Shown piece after piece: positions 1 through 8,675 of a DNA stretch of 64,000 nt. The notes under the pieces were generated by a model. The model saw only the letters and a list, made by a program, of their open reading frames with translations, did no database searches and was not told the origin of the DNA. A program made the position numbers and the translations under genes. Position 1 is the stretch's first letter. Each line of letters opens with the position of its first letter. The stretch spans positions 5,118 through 69,117 of the forward strand of contig JAKPQU010000630.1 in the NCBI GenBank assembly GCA_029555925.1. The letters are read 5' to 3'. Source of the stretch: Bacillota bacterium. GTDB taxonomy: Bacteria > Eremiobacterota > SpSt-956 > JAKJGF01.

Positions 1-22
1 GCCATAAGTAATCATTGAGTAT

Positions 23-70
23 CATGATACGTGATGCGTAATGCGTGATGTGTAATACGTGAAGGGATGA
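23..70. repeat. GTGANNN heptamer array, TGC class
   Basis: Five to six degenerate 7-bp units (GTGATGC, GTAATGC, GTGATGT, GTAATAC, GTGAAGG) in direct orientation upstream of the acyltransferase gene. This is the first of about thirty such arrays in the window. The remaining bases from 1 to 113 show nothing else I can support. Confidence 0.8.
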
Positions 71-113
71 CATAAAATTAATGCGTAACTCCTGATCAAA
101 GCGAGTCATAATA

Positions 114-776
114 ATGAAAAATATAATAATTTTTGGCGCCTCAGGTCATGGAAAAGTCATTATAGATATAGTGGAAAAAGAGCATATTTATAATATTTCA
201 GGATTAATTGATGACAATAAGAATTTACCTGTTGATTTTTCCGGCTACAAAATTCTGGGTACAGGTGATGATATACTTCATATTATTAAAAAATACGATA
301 TTTACGGAGGAATAGTGGCCATAGGTGATAACTGGATAAGGTCTCTGGTAGTCAGAAAAATAAGAGACATATTACCTGATTTTGTCTTTGTCAATGCCAT
401 ACACCCTTCTGCCCGGATTGCCCGCAATGTAATCACAGGAAAAGGATGTGTTGTTATGGCAGGAGCAGTAATAAACAGCGATACCAGAACAGGGGATTTC
501 TGTATTATAAATACCGGAGCTTCTGTTGATCATGATAATGTTATAGAAGATTACGCAAGTATTGCTCCAGGTGTAACTACGGGAGGAAATGTAAAAATAG
601 GTTCTTTCAGTGCTATTTCTCTGGGAGCCAGTATTATTCATGGCATAACTGTAGGCGAACAGACCGTAGTAGGCGCAGGCTCAACTGTATTAAAGGATCT
701 GCCCTCTTATGTGGTGGCTTACGGCACTCCGGCACATGTTGTAAGAGGAAGAAAAGCGGGAGAGAAGTATCTGTAA
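114..776 (+). CDS. NeuD/PglD-like sugar O-acyltransferase
   Basis: This 220-residue protein has the two-part layout of the NeuD/PglD family. An N-terminal Rossmann-like segment (IIIFGASGHGKV, residues 4-15) is followed by a left-handed beta-helix of hexapeptide repeats (about 95-205) rich in G-x-G-x-x-V/I turns, ending in YGTPAHVVRG. Family members transfer acetyl groups from acetyl-CoA to amino- or nucleotide-sugars used in surface glycans. Length is normal for the family. The gene precedes glycosyltransferase genes on the other strand, which supports a polysaccharide role. The exact sugar substrate cannot be read from the sequence. No strong Shine-Dalgarno is visible, but the N-terminus fits the family. 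Confidence 0.85.
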   Translation: MKNIIIFGASGHGKVIIDIVEKEHIYNISGLIDDNKNLPVDFSGYKILGTGDDILHIIKKYDIYGGIVAIGDNWIRSLVVRKIRDILPDFVFVNAIHPSARIARNVITGKGCVVMAGAVINSDTRTGDFCIINTGASVDHDNVIEDYASIAPGVTTGGNVKIGSFSAISLGASIIHGITVGEQTVVGAGSTVLKDLPSYVVAYGTPAHVVRGRKAGEKYL

Positions 777-873
777 GTCGTGAAGAGTGAAAAGTGAAAA
801 GCAGGGGCGTTTAATTAAACGCCCTGGGATTAAACACGCATCACACATTACGCATCACGCATCACGCATTACG
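777..873. repeat. Opposed heptamer arms around a 20-bp palindrome
   Basis: After the acyltransferase stop come GTGAAGA and GTGAAAA units. Then comes a perfect palindrome GGGCGTTTAATTAAACGCCC (805-824). After it the array runs in reverse orientation (CGCATCAC, CGCATTAC units) up to the 3' end of the convergent YkgJ-like gene. In RNA the palindrome would form a strong hairpin and could act as a bidirectional terminator. Confidence 0.85.
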
Positions 874-1369
874 AATTCCCCTTCAAGAATTCCTCATATG
901 AATAAACCATATCATAAAAAGGCAGGGCAAATGGCAAAAGACTTCCAAACGTTTTATCAGTATATATTTTAACAGTTTTTTTCAAAAAGCACCTGTCAGG
1001 TATAAGGTTAAGTCTTCCATCTTTTATAAAATACCCGAAGGTTCTGCATGATAATGGTCTTGCTGGATAAATGTTACAATTTTTCTCTGTAAAATTATAA
1101 AAAGGACAGGTATTATAGAGGAGTTTAGCAGTGGAAGTGTCTCTGACTTTACTCACGTAATCTTTAAATCTATCCAGTTCTTCAGGAGATCTTCCAGAAT
1201 TAATAAGATATTCTTTCATATAATCATATTCCAGGGCAGTTGCACCCTGAGATGCTGAAGAAGTACAGCACATATTACAGCCATTACAGGGATTCTCGCT
1301 GTGTACCGGCAAATGACTGTCCACCTCTTTATAAATCATTTCTATTTGATTGTAAAATAAAGACTCCAT
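869..1369 (-). CDS. YkgJ-family cysteine cluster protein
   Basis: This 166-residue protein carries the cysteine signature of the YkgJ/UPF0153 family (putative zinc or iron-chelating domain). It has NPCNGCNMCC near residue 30 and a second group, CPF-x6-C-x6-SCRTFGY, around 85-110. The family is cytosolic and its biochemical role is not firmly established; metal binding is inferred from the conserved cysteines. The start is ATG at 1369, just downstream of a heptamer array. Its 3' end runs into the palindrome-containing array that follows the convergent acyltransferase gene. There is no obvious operon partner. Confidence 0.8.
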   Translation of the reverse strand: MESLFYNQIEMIYKEVDSHLPVHSENPCNGCNMCCTSSASQGATALEYDYMKEYLINSGRSPEELDRFKDYVSKVRDTSTAKLLYNTCPFYNFTEKNCNIYPARPLSCRTFGYFIKDGRLNLIPDRCFLKKTVKIYTDKTFGSLLPFALPFYDMVYSYEEFLKGNS

Positions 1370-1388
1370 ATCATGTGTTCAACTCCTG

Positions 1389-1490
1389 TGATTGTTACGT
1401 GACGCGTTATAATCGTGACGCGTGATGCGTATTTTCACCGGAACCGGGCGAACACGGTCGCCCCTGCTCTTCACTTCTCACGACTCACGA
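1389..1490. repeat. Opposed heptamer arms with GGGCG hairpin
   Basis: CGC/TGC-class units (GTGACGC, GTGATGC) lie next to the YkgJ start. They are followed by a GGGCG-N8-CGCCC hairpin (1446-1463). Reverse TTCAC and CGACTCAC units then reach the stop of the two-domain glycosyltransferase. The polarity is typical: CGC class beside the start, GTC/AAA class beside the stop. Confidence 0.85.
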
Positions 1491-1492
1491 CT

Positions 1493-3313
1493 CTAAATTC
1501 TGAGAGAAAAATCTTCCCTTTCAAGTGTAAGATTCCTGTTATAATAAGGATCTCCTTTTTCCATAAAAAATTTCCATTTTTGGTGAAATAATTCTACTTC
1601 TCTGAAGAATCTCTTTTGCTTTTCCGGAGTATCTTCATAGCCTCTTGTCTTTGATTCATAATGATATAGTTCCGCATATGGCGTCCATACAATTAAATAA
1701 CCTTTTTCCCTTAATTTAAGACACAGATCTATATCACCGAAGGAAAGAATGTAGTTTTCATCAAAACCTCTTACTTCATTAAAAACATCATGTCTCATCA
1801 TAAGACATGCGGCGGTAACGGCACTTACATTCTGTATTACCTTCAGCCTTCCCCCGTAACCGGCGAAATCTCTGTATAAGCCCTTATGAGAATGGCCTGC
1901 CACATCACCTATACCAAGAATTACCCCTCCGTGCTGAATCGTTCCGTCGGGAAAATATAATTTACCTCCTGCAGCACCTACGTCTTTCCTTATGACATGT
2001 TCGGCCAGGCACATAAAACAGTCACTGTTTATAATCTCTGTATCATTATTTAGAAATAAAAGCAACTCACCTGCCGCTTCCTTTGCAGCAAAATTATTTA
2101 CGGCAGAATAATTAAAAGGCTTATTCCATGTAATAATTTTTATATATGCTCTTTCTTTCAGTTCTTCATAAAGAAGAAAAGTTTTATCTTCCCTGCTGTT
2201 ATTTTCGATTATTACTATTTCAATATTTTTATATTCCGATTTTTCAGTTATCGAATTTATACATCTGGAGAGATCTTCGGAATGATCGGAATTGGGAATA
2301 ATAATAGATATCTTCGGATATTCTTTGATGGTGTACGTAACCCTGTAAGAGGTTAAAAAAAGGCCATCTTCTACAGTACCTTCCAGGTTGAGCCTCGTGA
2401 GATGTTCTTCCAGAGCTTTTCTGGAAGACTGCACTGCCAGAGGTTTAACAGTTAAATCTCCAGCAGTAGAATCTTTATGTATTCTCCAGTGATAGAGTAT
2501 TTTCGGTATATGAATTATCTTTTTTGCCTGTTCTGATATTCTCAATATAAGATCATAATCCTGACTCCCCTCAAAACCTTCTCTGAAAGCTCCGGCTGAC
2601 AGAAGAAGATCTTTTTTGAATATGGCAAAATGGGCAGGGTAATTATAACTCCTTAATGTATCGGGGGACCAGTCAGGCTTAAAATAATGGTCCAATCTTG
2701 TGTGCCCTTTAATTTTATCCTCATCTGAATAGATGAAATCTGCGTCTCTGTTATGCTGCAATGTATGTACTACTTCAAAAAGGGCAAAAGGCGGTAACAG
2801 ATCATCATGATCGAGAAGTGCTATAAAATCCCCTGTCGCCATGGATAGGGCTTCATTTGAATTGCCTGCTATTCCTCTGTTTTCAGACAAAAATTTTACC
2901 TTTATCCGTTTATCTTTTTTTTCATATGCTTCAAGTATTTCTTTTACATAAATTTCTCTGTCAGAACCGTCTGCAATACACAGTTCCCATTCGGAATAGG
3001 TCTGAGCCAGAACGGATTCAATCATGGCAACAAGAAAATTCCTATCCGTATTATATACAGGTGTAATAATACTTATTACAGGATTATAGTCGAATTTTGT
3101 ATATCTCTCTTTTTCCAGTTCTCTTTCATCAGGCTCATTTCTCTTTATCCATTCTTTATAAAGTTTCTCACTGTTTAATTCGAGTAACAGTTTCCCTTTT
3201 ACTTTTCTTATAAAATCCTTTAAGCTGCGGGTCTTTATATAAAGGATTGATTTTTTTATATATGTCACAGGTTGAGTAATTAACTTCACGTAAAAATCAG
3301 GTAAAATCTTCAT
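1493..3313 (-). CDS. Two-domain family-2 glycosyltransferase
   Basis: The protein has 606 residues with two GT-A (GT2) modules in tandem. The first begins near residue 79 (ISIITPVYNTD) and has the acidic metal-binding signature ALLDHDD. The second begins near 335 (ISIIIPNSDHS) and has LFLNNDTEI followed by an HGGV/GFDE/FGDIDLCLKLR acceptor-site region. Such bifunctional proteins build rhamnan or O-antigen-type chains, adding two residues per protein at the cytoplasmic membrane. The ATG overlaps the stop of the upstream GT9 gene as ATGA (3310-3313), so the two are almost certainly co-translated. The stop codon sits at the edge of a heptamer array. Confidence 0.88.
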   Translation of the reverse strand: MKILPDFYVKLITQPVTYIKKSILYIKTRSLKDFIRKVKGKLLLELNSEKLYKEWIKRNEPDERELEKERYTKFDYNPVISIITPVYNTDRNFLVAMIESVLAQTYSEWELCIADGSDREIYVKEILEAYEKKDKRIKVKFLSENRGIAGNSNEALSMATGDFIALLDHDDLLPPFALFEVVHTLQHNRDADFIYSDEDKIKGHTRLDHYFKPDWSPDTLRSYNYPAHFAIFKKDLLLSAGAFREGFEGSQDYDLILRISEQAKKIIHIPKILYHWRIHKDSTAGDLTVKPLAVQSSRKALEEHLTRLNLEGTVEDGLFLTSYRVTYTIKEYPKISIIIPNSDHSEDLSRCINSITEKSEYKNIEIVIIENNSREDKTFLLYEELKERAYIKIITWNKPFNYSAVNNFAAKEAAGELLLFLNNDTEIINSDCFMCLAEHVIRKDVGAAGGKLYFPDGTIQHGGVILGIGDVAGHSHKGLYRDFAGYGGRLKVIQNVSAVTAACLMMRHDVFNEVRGFDENYILSFGDIDLCLKLREKGYLIVWTPYAELYHYESKTRGYEDTPEKQKRFFREVELFHQKWKFFMEKGDPYYNRNLTLEREDFSLRI

Positions 3314-5019
3314 ATAGCCCTCTGACCGGATACGGCCAGTACCTCACCTATACCATCAAGAACCTTTTCCGGTGAAATTTTTTTAAGACACTTCAAATCA
3401 AAAGGACAGTCTTCCGGATGTAATTTATAACATGGAGAACAGAAGGTATCTCTGTAAATAACAAGCGATTTTTCGCCGTAAGGCTGCCATTCATGAGGCA
3501 GTACATGACCGCTGAAAATAATTAATAAAGGTACTCCAAGCACTCCTGCTATATGGCCGGGGCCGCTGTTATTTCCTATAAAAATATTACAATGTTTCAG
3601 AACTGACATAAACTGTTTCAAATTAAGTATTCCTGCAAGAGAAATGACATTATCTTTATAAACACTCAGAGCCATTATTTCTTCTATAAGATTCCTCTCC
3701 TCTTTTCCTCCAAATAAAAATATTTTACCCTTATATTTTTTTGCAAGTAAATCAATAAGCAGAGCGAAATAAGAAGGGGGCCAGCACCTCATAGTAGTGC
3801 CGGAGCCGGGATGAATGGCTGCAATAAAAGAAGTCTCCATAATAATTGACTTTATATCTTCAGGTATATCTTCGTCAAAAGACAGTTCAGGTAAAGTATA
3901 TTCATAATTTATAGTATGAACAGAAGGAACGGACATAATCAGTTCACATAACTGAACAGAAATATGCGGTTTCCATAACTGTCTTGGCACATCTTTCAAT
4001 ATATCTCCATTCAGACTTATATTGAGAGGAACGGAACAGTCTTTACTGCTGTATCCTGCCTTATATACTGCACCTGATATATTCAGAATTTCCCTGGTAT
4101 CACTGAATCTTCTGAGATCTATTGCGAGATCGAAATTCATTGAAAGAAGTGTTTCTTTTAATGTCTCAAGCTCTGTTCTCTCAAGGAATTTTTCTCCCTT
4201 TTCCGATTTCTCATGAAAAAAATTGAAACATATGATATTATCTATTTCTTTAACAGTTTCCAGCAATGGTCTTGCCCATGGCCCGCAGAGCACCGTAATA
4301 TGAGAAACGGGAAATTTCTTCCTGAGTATTTTAATTGCAGGGAGGCCTAAAATAACATCGCCAATATGATCTAATTTCACAACAAGAATTTTATTGATAG
4401 ATTCCGCTTTTACTCCTTTAACAGAAGGAGGTTTGAATGTTTCATTCAAAAAAGGTTCATAATGTTTTATATATACAGGATCTTCTAATTGTTCATCAGG
4501 AGGCGTTTCAATATATGTCTTCCGGAGGCATGTAATATGTTCAGGAGAAATATTACCGGAAAATTTTTCACTTATCTTATTTATCCAGACAAGATCAGCA
4601 GAGGAAGGGGTGTTTCTCTTGATAAACCTTTCATGAAAAGACACATTTCCTCTGAAAAGGATCTGTTTATTTATAGAAGCGGTCTGCCCTGTATCGGTTA
4701 CTGCTTTAATAATAACTCCATAGGTCCTTCCGTCTTTTAAACCCTTTAATTCATGTACAAATGTAAATCCAGAACAACCACTCTTTTGCACCGACGGGTA
4801 GGCGAGAGCAACATCAGGTCTGGCCTGGCCGTATCTGGCATTGCCGAGGAACTGCCCTTCAAAATAAATTTCAATCAACTCTATAGTTTTATTTGAAACA
4901 GCCCATCCCGAGATCTCAAGGGAATCAAAAAAAATCTCCAGATTATCGCAGTGAATAATTATATTTTTTAATCTCTTTATATAAGTAATGAGAGGCCTTA
5001 AGAGTGATTTTATAAACAT
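3310..5019 (-). CDS. GT9 (heptosyltransferase-like) with N-terminal beta-sandwich
   Basis: The protein has 569 residues. From about residue 208 it is a family-9 glycosyltransferase (KILVVKLDHIGDVILGLPAI, HPGSG, a FGG motif, NNSGPGHIAGVLGVPLLIIF, and a cysteine-rich C-terminus CSPCYKLHPEDCP). Family 9 holds ADP-heptose:LPS transferases and relatives. The first ~130 residues look like the beta-sandwich often attached to surface-glycan transferases (ISGWAVS, IEIYFEG, YGQARPDVALAYP, SGF-F). The gene is translationally coupled to the downstream GT2 protein (ATGA overlap). The acceptor sugar is unknown, and LPS inner core is only one possibility. Confidence 0.87.
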   Translation of the reverse strand: MFIKSLLRPLITYIKRLKNIIIHCDNLEIFFDSLEISGWAVSNKTIELIEIYFEGQFLGNARYGQARPDVALAYPSVQKSGCSGFTFVHELKGLKDGRTYGVIIKAVTDTGQTASINKQILFRGNVSFHERFIKRNTPSSADLVWINKISEKFSGNISPEHITCLRKTYIETPPDEQLEDPVYIKHYEPFLNETFKPPSVKGVKAESINKILVVKLDHIGDVILGLPAIKILRKKFPVSHITVLCGPWARPLLETVKEIDNIICFNFFHEKSEKGEKFLERTELETLKETLLSMNFDLAIDLRRFSDTREILNISGAVYKAGYSSKDCSVPLNISLNGDILKDVPRQLWKPHISVQLCELIMSVPSVHTINYEYTLPELSFDEDIPEDIKSIIMETSFIAAIHPGSGTTMRCWPPSYFALLIDLLAKKYKGKIFLFGGKEERNLIEEIMALSVYKDNVISLAGILNLKQFMSVLKHCNIFIGNNSGPGHIAGVLGVPLLIIFSGHVLPHEWQPYGEKSLVIYRDTFCSPCYKLHPEDCPFDLKCLKKISPEKVLDGIGEVLAVSGQRAI

Positions 5020-5085
5020 AAATTTATTTAAAAATCGTGATGTGCGCCGGGTAGCCGGACTTTTATTTCCTCTGTATTATTTATT

Positions 5086-5205
5086 ACTGAGGTAAGCATA
5101 AATAATACATATATACCTTCGTGACGCGTAACGCGTGACGCGTAACGCGAGGATTATCTGTAATTTGTTATGAACTACACTATAAATGCTTATGCTCAGG
5201 TCAGT
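5086..5205. mobile_element. MITE-like element, family 1, copy A
   Basis: This is a 120-bp segment bounded by imperfect inverted repeats (ACTGAGGTAAGCATAAATA at the left; the reverse complement of the right end reads ACTGACCTGAGCATAAGCAT). It contains CGC-class heptamers and an inner arm GTTATGAACTACACTATA (5167-5184). Related copies lie at 15134-15355, 46058-46158 and 48772-48865. It has no coding capacity, and no matching transposase is in the window. Confidence 0.7.
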
Positions 5206-5311
5206 AACATTTGACATTACATTTCGTAAATTTTCTATCCCCGTCAGATAATTCCTTTTTTATAAGAAATTTTCCTAAAAACTTGAATTTTTTTATTTTC
5301 TTATGTAATAT

Positions 5312-5447
5312 GTAGTGAGTAGAGAGCAGTGAGTCGTGAGTCGTGAGTCGTGAAAAATGAAATTTACCCGTCACGATTATAGTATCACCCATCACGCATC
5401 ACGAACCACCCTTGACGCATTACGCGTCACGCGTCACGATTATAACG
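5312..5447. repeat. Opposed heptamer arrays in the 5020-5478 gap
   Basis: GTGAGTC units (three perfect) are followed by reverse CATCACG/CGTCACG units that end just before the methyltransferase gene. With copy A of the MITE-like element this fills most of the 5020-5478 gap. Between 5206 and 5311 I see only AT-rich sequence. Confidence 0.85.
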
Positions 5448-5478
5448 CGTTGATCTTCAGAAAGGATTTCAATTTCAT

Positions 5479-6318
5479 ATGGACTTTTCACTTTTAACAG
5501 GAGAAAGAGAAGAAGATCTCGGCATGGGAATACCCTATGAACGATGGTCTCTGTCACAGCTTCTGGAAAAATTATATTTTCTATATGATTTTTCAACTGT
5601 CCTTGAAGGCCCGGGAGATGGCATGGCCGGTATAAAAGGCCTGAACAGCATACCTTTTGCCGGGAGAAACTGCCAGGTTACAGTAATTCTTCCTTCTGAA
5701 AAACAGATTGAAATAGCCGGGTATGTTTATAAACAGCATAATATGAATGGGACCTTTAAAAAATCGGAAAATTTTGAAATGGATTATCCCGATAAATCCT
5801 TTGATCTGGTATGGAACTTCTGTGTTACTCACATTCTAGATTCGGAAAAAATTATAGATAACATGGTAAGGATTTCCAGGAAATATGTAATGATTATTGT
5901 CCCGAACCTGCTTAACTACGGTTTTTTACTCCATAAAATAGATCATCTCCTTACAGGAGAACCGTGGATTCACGGAAATATAAATTATATGAATATACCA
6001 AAAATAAAAAGTGCCCTTGAGAAACGGGGGATGTCAGTAAAACAGACATTTCTCCTGGATATTCCCTTCTGGCCCGATATAGATAAACCAATAGAGACAG
6101 TTATAGGCAATTTCATCCCTTTCCTGAAAAAATGGTTGAATAATAGAGCTAAAGAAAGATATAAAACATGCTCTCATAAATTTGATGATCTTCCCTATTT
6201 TACACATGACCCTGCTTTCGAAAAACTTATGGCTAAATTGAGTTTTATAGAAAGGTATTTTCCTGAATTTATCAGGGTATTATTTGCCCATCACAATGGA
6301 GTTATTGCTCAGAAATAA
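5479..6318 (+). CDS. SAM-dependent methyltransferase-like protein
   Basis: This 279-residue protein has a class-I methyltransferase pattern. It has a glycine-rich loop VLEGPGDGMAGIKG (41-54), a strand-acidic segment after it, and the FDLVWNFCVTHIL region (about 112-124) typical of Methyltransf_11 motif IV. The rest is an unconserved C-terminal cap. The substrate is unknown. The stop overlaps the next start as TAATG (6316-6320), so it is co-translated with a GT2 enzyme and probably modifies the same glycan or its lipid carrier. The glycine motif is slightly unusual, so a catalytically altered member is possible. Confidence 0.68.
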   Translation: MDFSLLTGEREEDLGMGIPYERWSLSQLLEKLYFLYDFSTVLEGPGDGMAGIKGLNSIPFAGRNCQVTVILPSEKQIEIAGYVYKQHNMNGTFKKSENFEMDYPDKSFDLVWNFCVTHILDSEKIIDNMVRISRKYVMIIVPNLLNYGFLLHKIDHLLTGEPWIHGNINYMNIPKIKSALEKRGMSVKQTFLLDIPFWPDIDKPIETVIGNFIPFLKKWLNNRAKERYKTCSHKFDDLPYFTHDPAFEKLMAKLSFIERYFPEFIRVLFAHHNGVIAQK

Positions 6319-7238
6319 TGAAATATTTTCACTCTCAGGAAACAGATAACACCTTAAGCTGCAGTATCGGTATAATGGCCTATAATGAAGGAGCAAATAT
6401 CGGTCATCTGCTTAAATCACTTACAGAGCAAAAACTCTCCTCTGTTACCATAAAAGAAATCATTGTAATAGCAAGCGGCTGTATCGATAATACGGAAGAA
6501 ATAGTAAAAAATTATATTTCCTCTGATAACCGGGTACGCCTTTTAGTTCAAAAAGAACGAAAAGGGAAAGCTTCGGCAGTAAATCTGTTTTTACGTGAAG
6601 CTACTGAAAAAATTCTTGTTCTTGAAAGTGCAGATACATTACCTCACGAGGATACTATAGAAAAACTGGTAACACCTTTTTCAGACAGTAATATAGGTAT
6701 GACAGGAGCCCACCCTGTTCCTGTAAATAAAAACAATGATTTTACAGGCTTTTCCGTAAATCTTCTCTGGGAACTGCATCATCAACTATCACTTTATTAC
6801 CCGAAAATGGGTGAGTTAATAGCATTCAGAAATATATTCTATAAAATCCCGGAAAATACTTCCGTTGATGAAGCATCAATAGAACCGCTTATAAAAGGCC
6901 AGGGATTTCAAATTCTATATGTCCCTGAAGCTATTGTAATTAATAAAGGTGCCGAACATATATCTGATTTTATAAGAGTAAGAAGAAGAATATTTGCAGG
7001 TCATCTGGCTATAAAGAAAAAATTCGGTTATGAAGTATCTACAATGAAAGTCACAAGAATTTTGAAGATTCTGCTGAAAAGCTACAATAAATTTGGACTG
7101 AAAAAAGCACCCTATATACCATTGGTAGCGGGATTGGAGTGTTATGCCAGAATACTTGGTATGATAGATTATTATATTTATAAAAGAGAATTTGCCGTAT
7201 GGGAAATAGCTACGACAACTAAAAATCTGTACCAGTAA
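6318..7238 (+). CDS. Family-2 glycosyltransferase
   Basis: The protein has 306 residues. A GT-A domain starts near residue 15 (CSIGIMAYNEGANIGHLL) with a conserved IVIASGCIDNTEEIV segment. The usual DxD region is replaced by ESADT (about residue 100), a tolerated variant in this family. A basic stretch (VRRRIFAGHL) near 235 matches the (Q/R)RxRW-like region of processive or polymerising GT2 enzymes. There is one weak C-terminal hydrophobic stretch. It is co-translated with the preceding methyltransferase. It probably transfers a sugar during surface-polysaccharide assembly; donor and acceptor are unknown. Confidence 0.82.
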   Translation: MKYFHSQETDNTLSCSIGIMAYNEGANIGHLLKSLTEQKLSSVTIKEIIVIASGCIDNTEEIVKNYISSDNRVRLLVQKERKGKASAVNLFLREATEKILVLESADTLPHEDTIEKLVTPFSDSNIGMTGAHPVPVNKNNDFTGFSVNLLWELHHQLSLYYPKMGELIAFRNIFYKIPENTSVDEASIEPLIKGQGFQILYVPEAIVINKGAEHISDFIRVRRRIFAGHLAIKKKFGYEVSTMKVTRILKILLKSYNKFGLKKAPYIPLVAGLECYARILGMIDYYIYKREFAVWEIATTTKNLYQ

Positions 7239-7282
7239 ATTTCCAGAAGCTGTAGAGAGCCGTCTGTATATATGATATAATA

Positions 7283-7350
7283 AGTGAGTGGTGAATGGTG
7301 AGTAGTGAAAAGTGAAGGGTGAAAAGTGAAATTCACACGTGACGCATCAA
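7283..7350. repeat. GTGANNN array after a glycosyltransferase
   Basis: Direct units GTGAGTG, GTGAATG, GTGAGTA, GTGAAAA and GTGAAGG follow the stop. A short CGC-class remnant precedes the Shine-Dalgarno of the Mth938-like gene. Confidence 0.82.
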
Positions 7351-7372
7351 CGCCAACAAAGGAGACTTATAA

Positions 7373-7753
7373 ATGCTCATTGAACCAAGAGGCCCTGTAG
7401 AACATTTTTTATGGGGAAAATTCATAATATGCGGAAAAGAACACAGCAGCACCGTAGGTGCCGGTAAAGATATAAGGCTTATAGGAAAAGAGGTCACAAA
7501 ATGGGAAGAAAGAAAAGGCCATTGCATTACAGCCTCTATGATAACAGGTGTAATGGATAAAAATATCGATGTCTTAATCGTAGGAATAGGAGTGGAAGGT
7601 AATATAGAATTTCCTGAAGAAGTGAAACTTACCATAATAGAACATGGCATAAAGGAAATTATAGTTGAAAAAACTCTCAATGCATGTAAAATATATAATA
7701 AATTATTTAATGAAGGCAGGAATGTAGCCCTTCTGGCACATGGAACATGTTAG
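7373..7753 (+). CDS. Mth938-like domain protein
   Basis: This 126-residue protein matches the small Mth938/NDUFAF3/AAMDC family. It has an N-terminal beta-rich part with GKEHSSTVGAGKDIRLIGKEVTKW, a central DVLIVGIGVEG strand, and a C-terminal ACKIYNKLFNEGRNVALLAHGTC motif with the family-typical ending. The molecular function is unknown in bacteria, while eukaryotic relatives assist complex I assembly. A good Shine-Dalgarno (AAAGGAG) lies 9 bases before the ATG. It stands alone between heptamer arrays and a convergent ttcA-like gene. Confidence 0.82.
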   Translation: MLIEPRGPVEHFLWGKFIICGKEHSSTVGAGKDIRLIGKEVTKWEERKGHCITASMITGVMDKNIDVLIVGIGVEGNIEFPEEVKLTIIEHGIKEIIVEKTLNACKIYNKLFNEGRNVALLAHGTC

Positions 7754-7784
7754 ATGGATATAGTATTTTCTGTGTGAAAAAACG

Positions 7785-8567
7785 TTATTCTTTATACTCC
7801 GGACGACTTATTAATTTCTTCAGTGTCTTATTATAAGTTAAATCAAGCATATATTCTGCATTGAAATTCGAAAGAGAGCGAAACAGAGTAGTTTTTATAT
7901 GAGGTTCATCTTTTGCAAATTTAGAAAGCATTTTTTTTATTTTTTTTCTTCTGAGATTTCCCGTATGAAAGAGGGGACAGAAGCAGTCTGTAAGAGGGAA
8001 TTTTTTTTCAAGAGCATATCCTCTTATTTTTTCTTCTTCTACATATATTAACGGTCTTATAATTTTAAATTTTTTTGACTCAGCTTCAAACACAGGCAGC
8101 ATTGTTTCTATTTTGCCGTTATACATCATAGACAATAATACAGATTCTATAAAATCATCGCAGTGGTGTCCAAGGGATATTTTCTGGCAATCATAAGTAT
8201 CTGCCTGCCTGTAAAGAACAGATCTCCTCTGTCTTGAACAATAAAAACAGCCGTCTTCAGCCTTTTTCGGATCATTAAAAACAGTTTCATATATATTACT
8301 GTTTATTACCTGAAAATCGTAATTATTTTCTTCAAGCCATGGTACGATTTTATCAACAGAAAATCCGGGAAATCCGGGATGAACAATAGTAACAAACAGA
8401 GAAAACCTGACAGGAGCACGTTTCTGAAGACGGGACATGGCATCAAGCATTGTAAAAGAATCTTTACCGCCAGAGAGTGCTACAAGAATTTTGTCTCCCT
8501 CTTCTATCATGTTATAATCTCTGATGGCACATCCTATTTTTCTATATATATTCTTCATGTATAACAT
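7785..8567 (-). CDS. TtcA-type PP-loop ATPase (tRNA thiolation)
   Basis: The protein has 260 residues. It carries the PP-loop SGGKDS (32-37), the paired cysteines CFYC (C107, C110) and downstream C195/C197. This is the arrangement by which TtcA holds its [4Fe-4S] cluster. TtcA proteins adenylate and thiolate C32 of certain tRNAs. GHHCDDFIES (133-142) and RPLIYVEE are further family signatures. It is shorter than E. coli TtcA at the C-terminus. It lies in the same orientation as, and downstream of, a receiver-kinase and a TtcA-PAS-kinase fusion whose N-terminal half is its paralogue. That unusual setting makes a purely housekeeping role uncertain. The possible starts are ATG 8567 or ATG 8558. 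Confidence 0.83.
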   Translation of the reverse strand: MLYMKNIYRKIGCAIRDYNMIEEGDKILVALSGGKDSFTMLDAMSRLQKRAPVRFSLFVTIVHPGFPGFSVDKIVPWLEENNYDFQVINSNIYETVFNDPKKAEDGCFYCSRQRRSVLYRQADTYDCQKISLGHHCDDFIESVLLSMMYNGKIETMLPVFEAESKKFKIIRPLIYVEEEKIRGYALEKKFPLTDCFCPLFHTGNLRRKKIKKMLSKFAKDEPHIKTTLFRSLSNFNAEYMLDLTYNKTLKKLISRPEYKE

Positions 8568-8570
8568 TAA

Positions 8571-8675
8571 TCGTGACGTGTGACGCGTAACTGGTGGTTT
8601 GTGACGCGTGATGCGTTATAATCGTGACGGGTGATGCGTAAATATCACTTTTCACTCTTCACAACTCACTTTTCT
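8571..8675. repeat. Opposed heptamer arms between ttcA-like and kinase genes
   Basis: CGC/TGC units lie beside the ttcA-like start. Reverse TTCAC/CAACTCAC units run into the 3' end of the kinase gene, whose last codons (Ser-Glu-Leu-stop) are encoded by a GTGAGTTGTGA stretch. Confidence 0.83.

Noticed and set aside
787..972. Reading frame of 61 codons after the acyltransferase gene
   Set aside because: Its sequence (such as HASHITHHASRITN) is a translation of heptamer repeats that then runs antisense into the YkgJ gene.
5201..5395. 64-codon frame on the minus strand
   Set aside because: Repeat-derived residues (SRLTTHDSLLSTHY) plus AT-rich spacer; no ribosome site or known family.
7785..8567. 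TilS (tRNA-Ile lysidine synthetase)
   Set aside because: The CxxC pair plus RPLIYVEE and GHHCDDFIES pattern fits TtcA; TilS lacks these cysteines.
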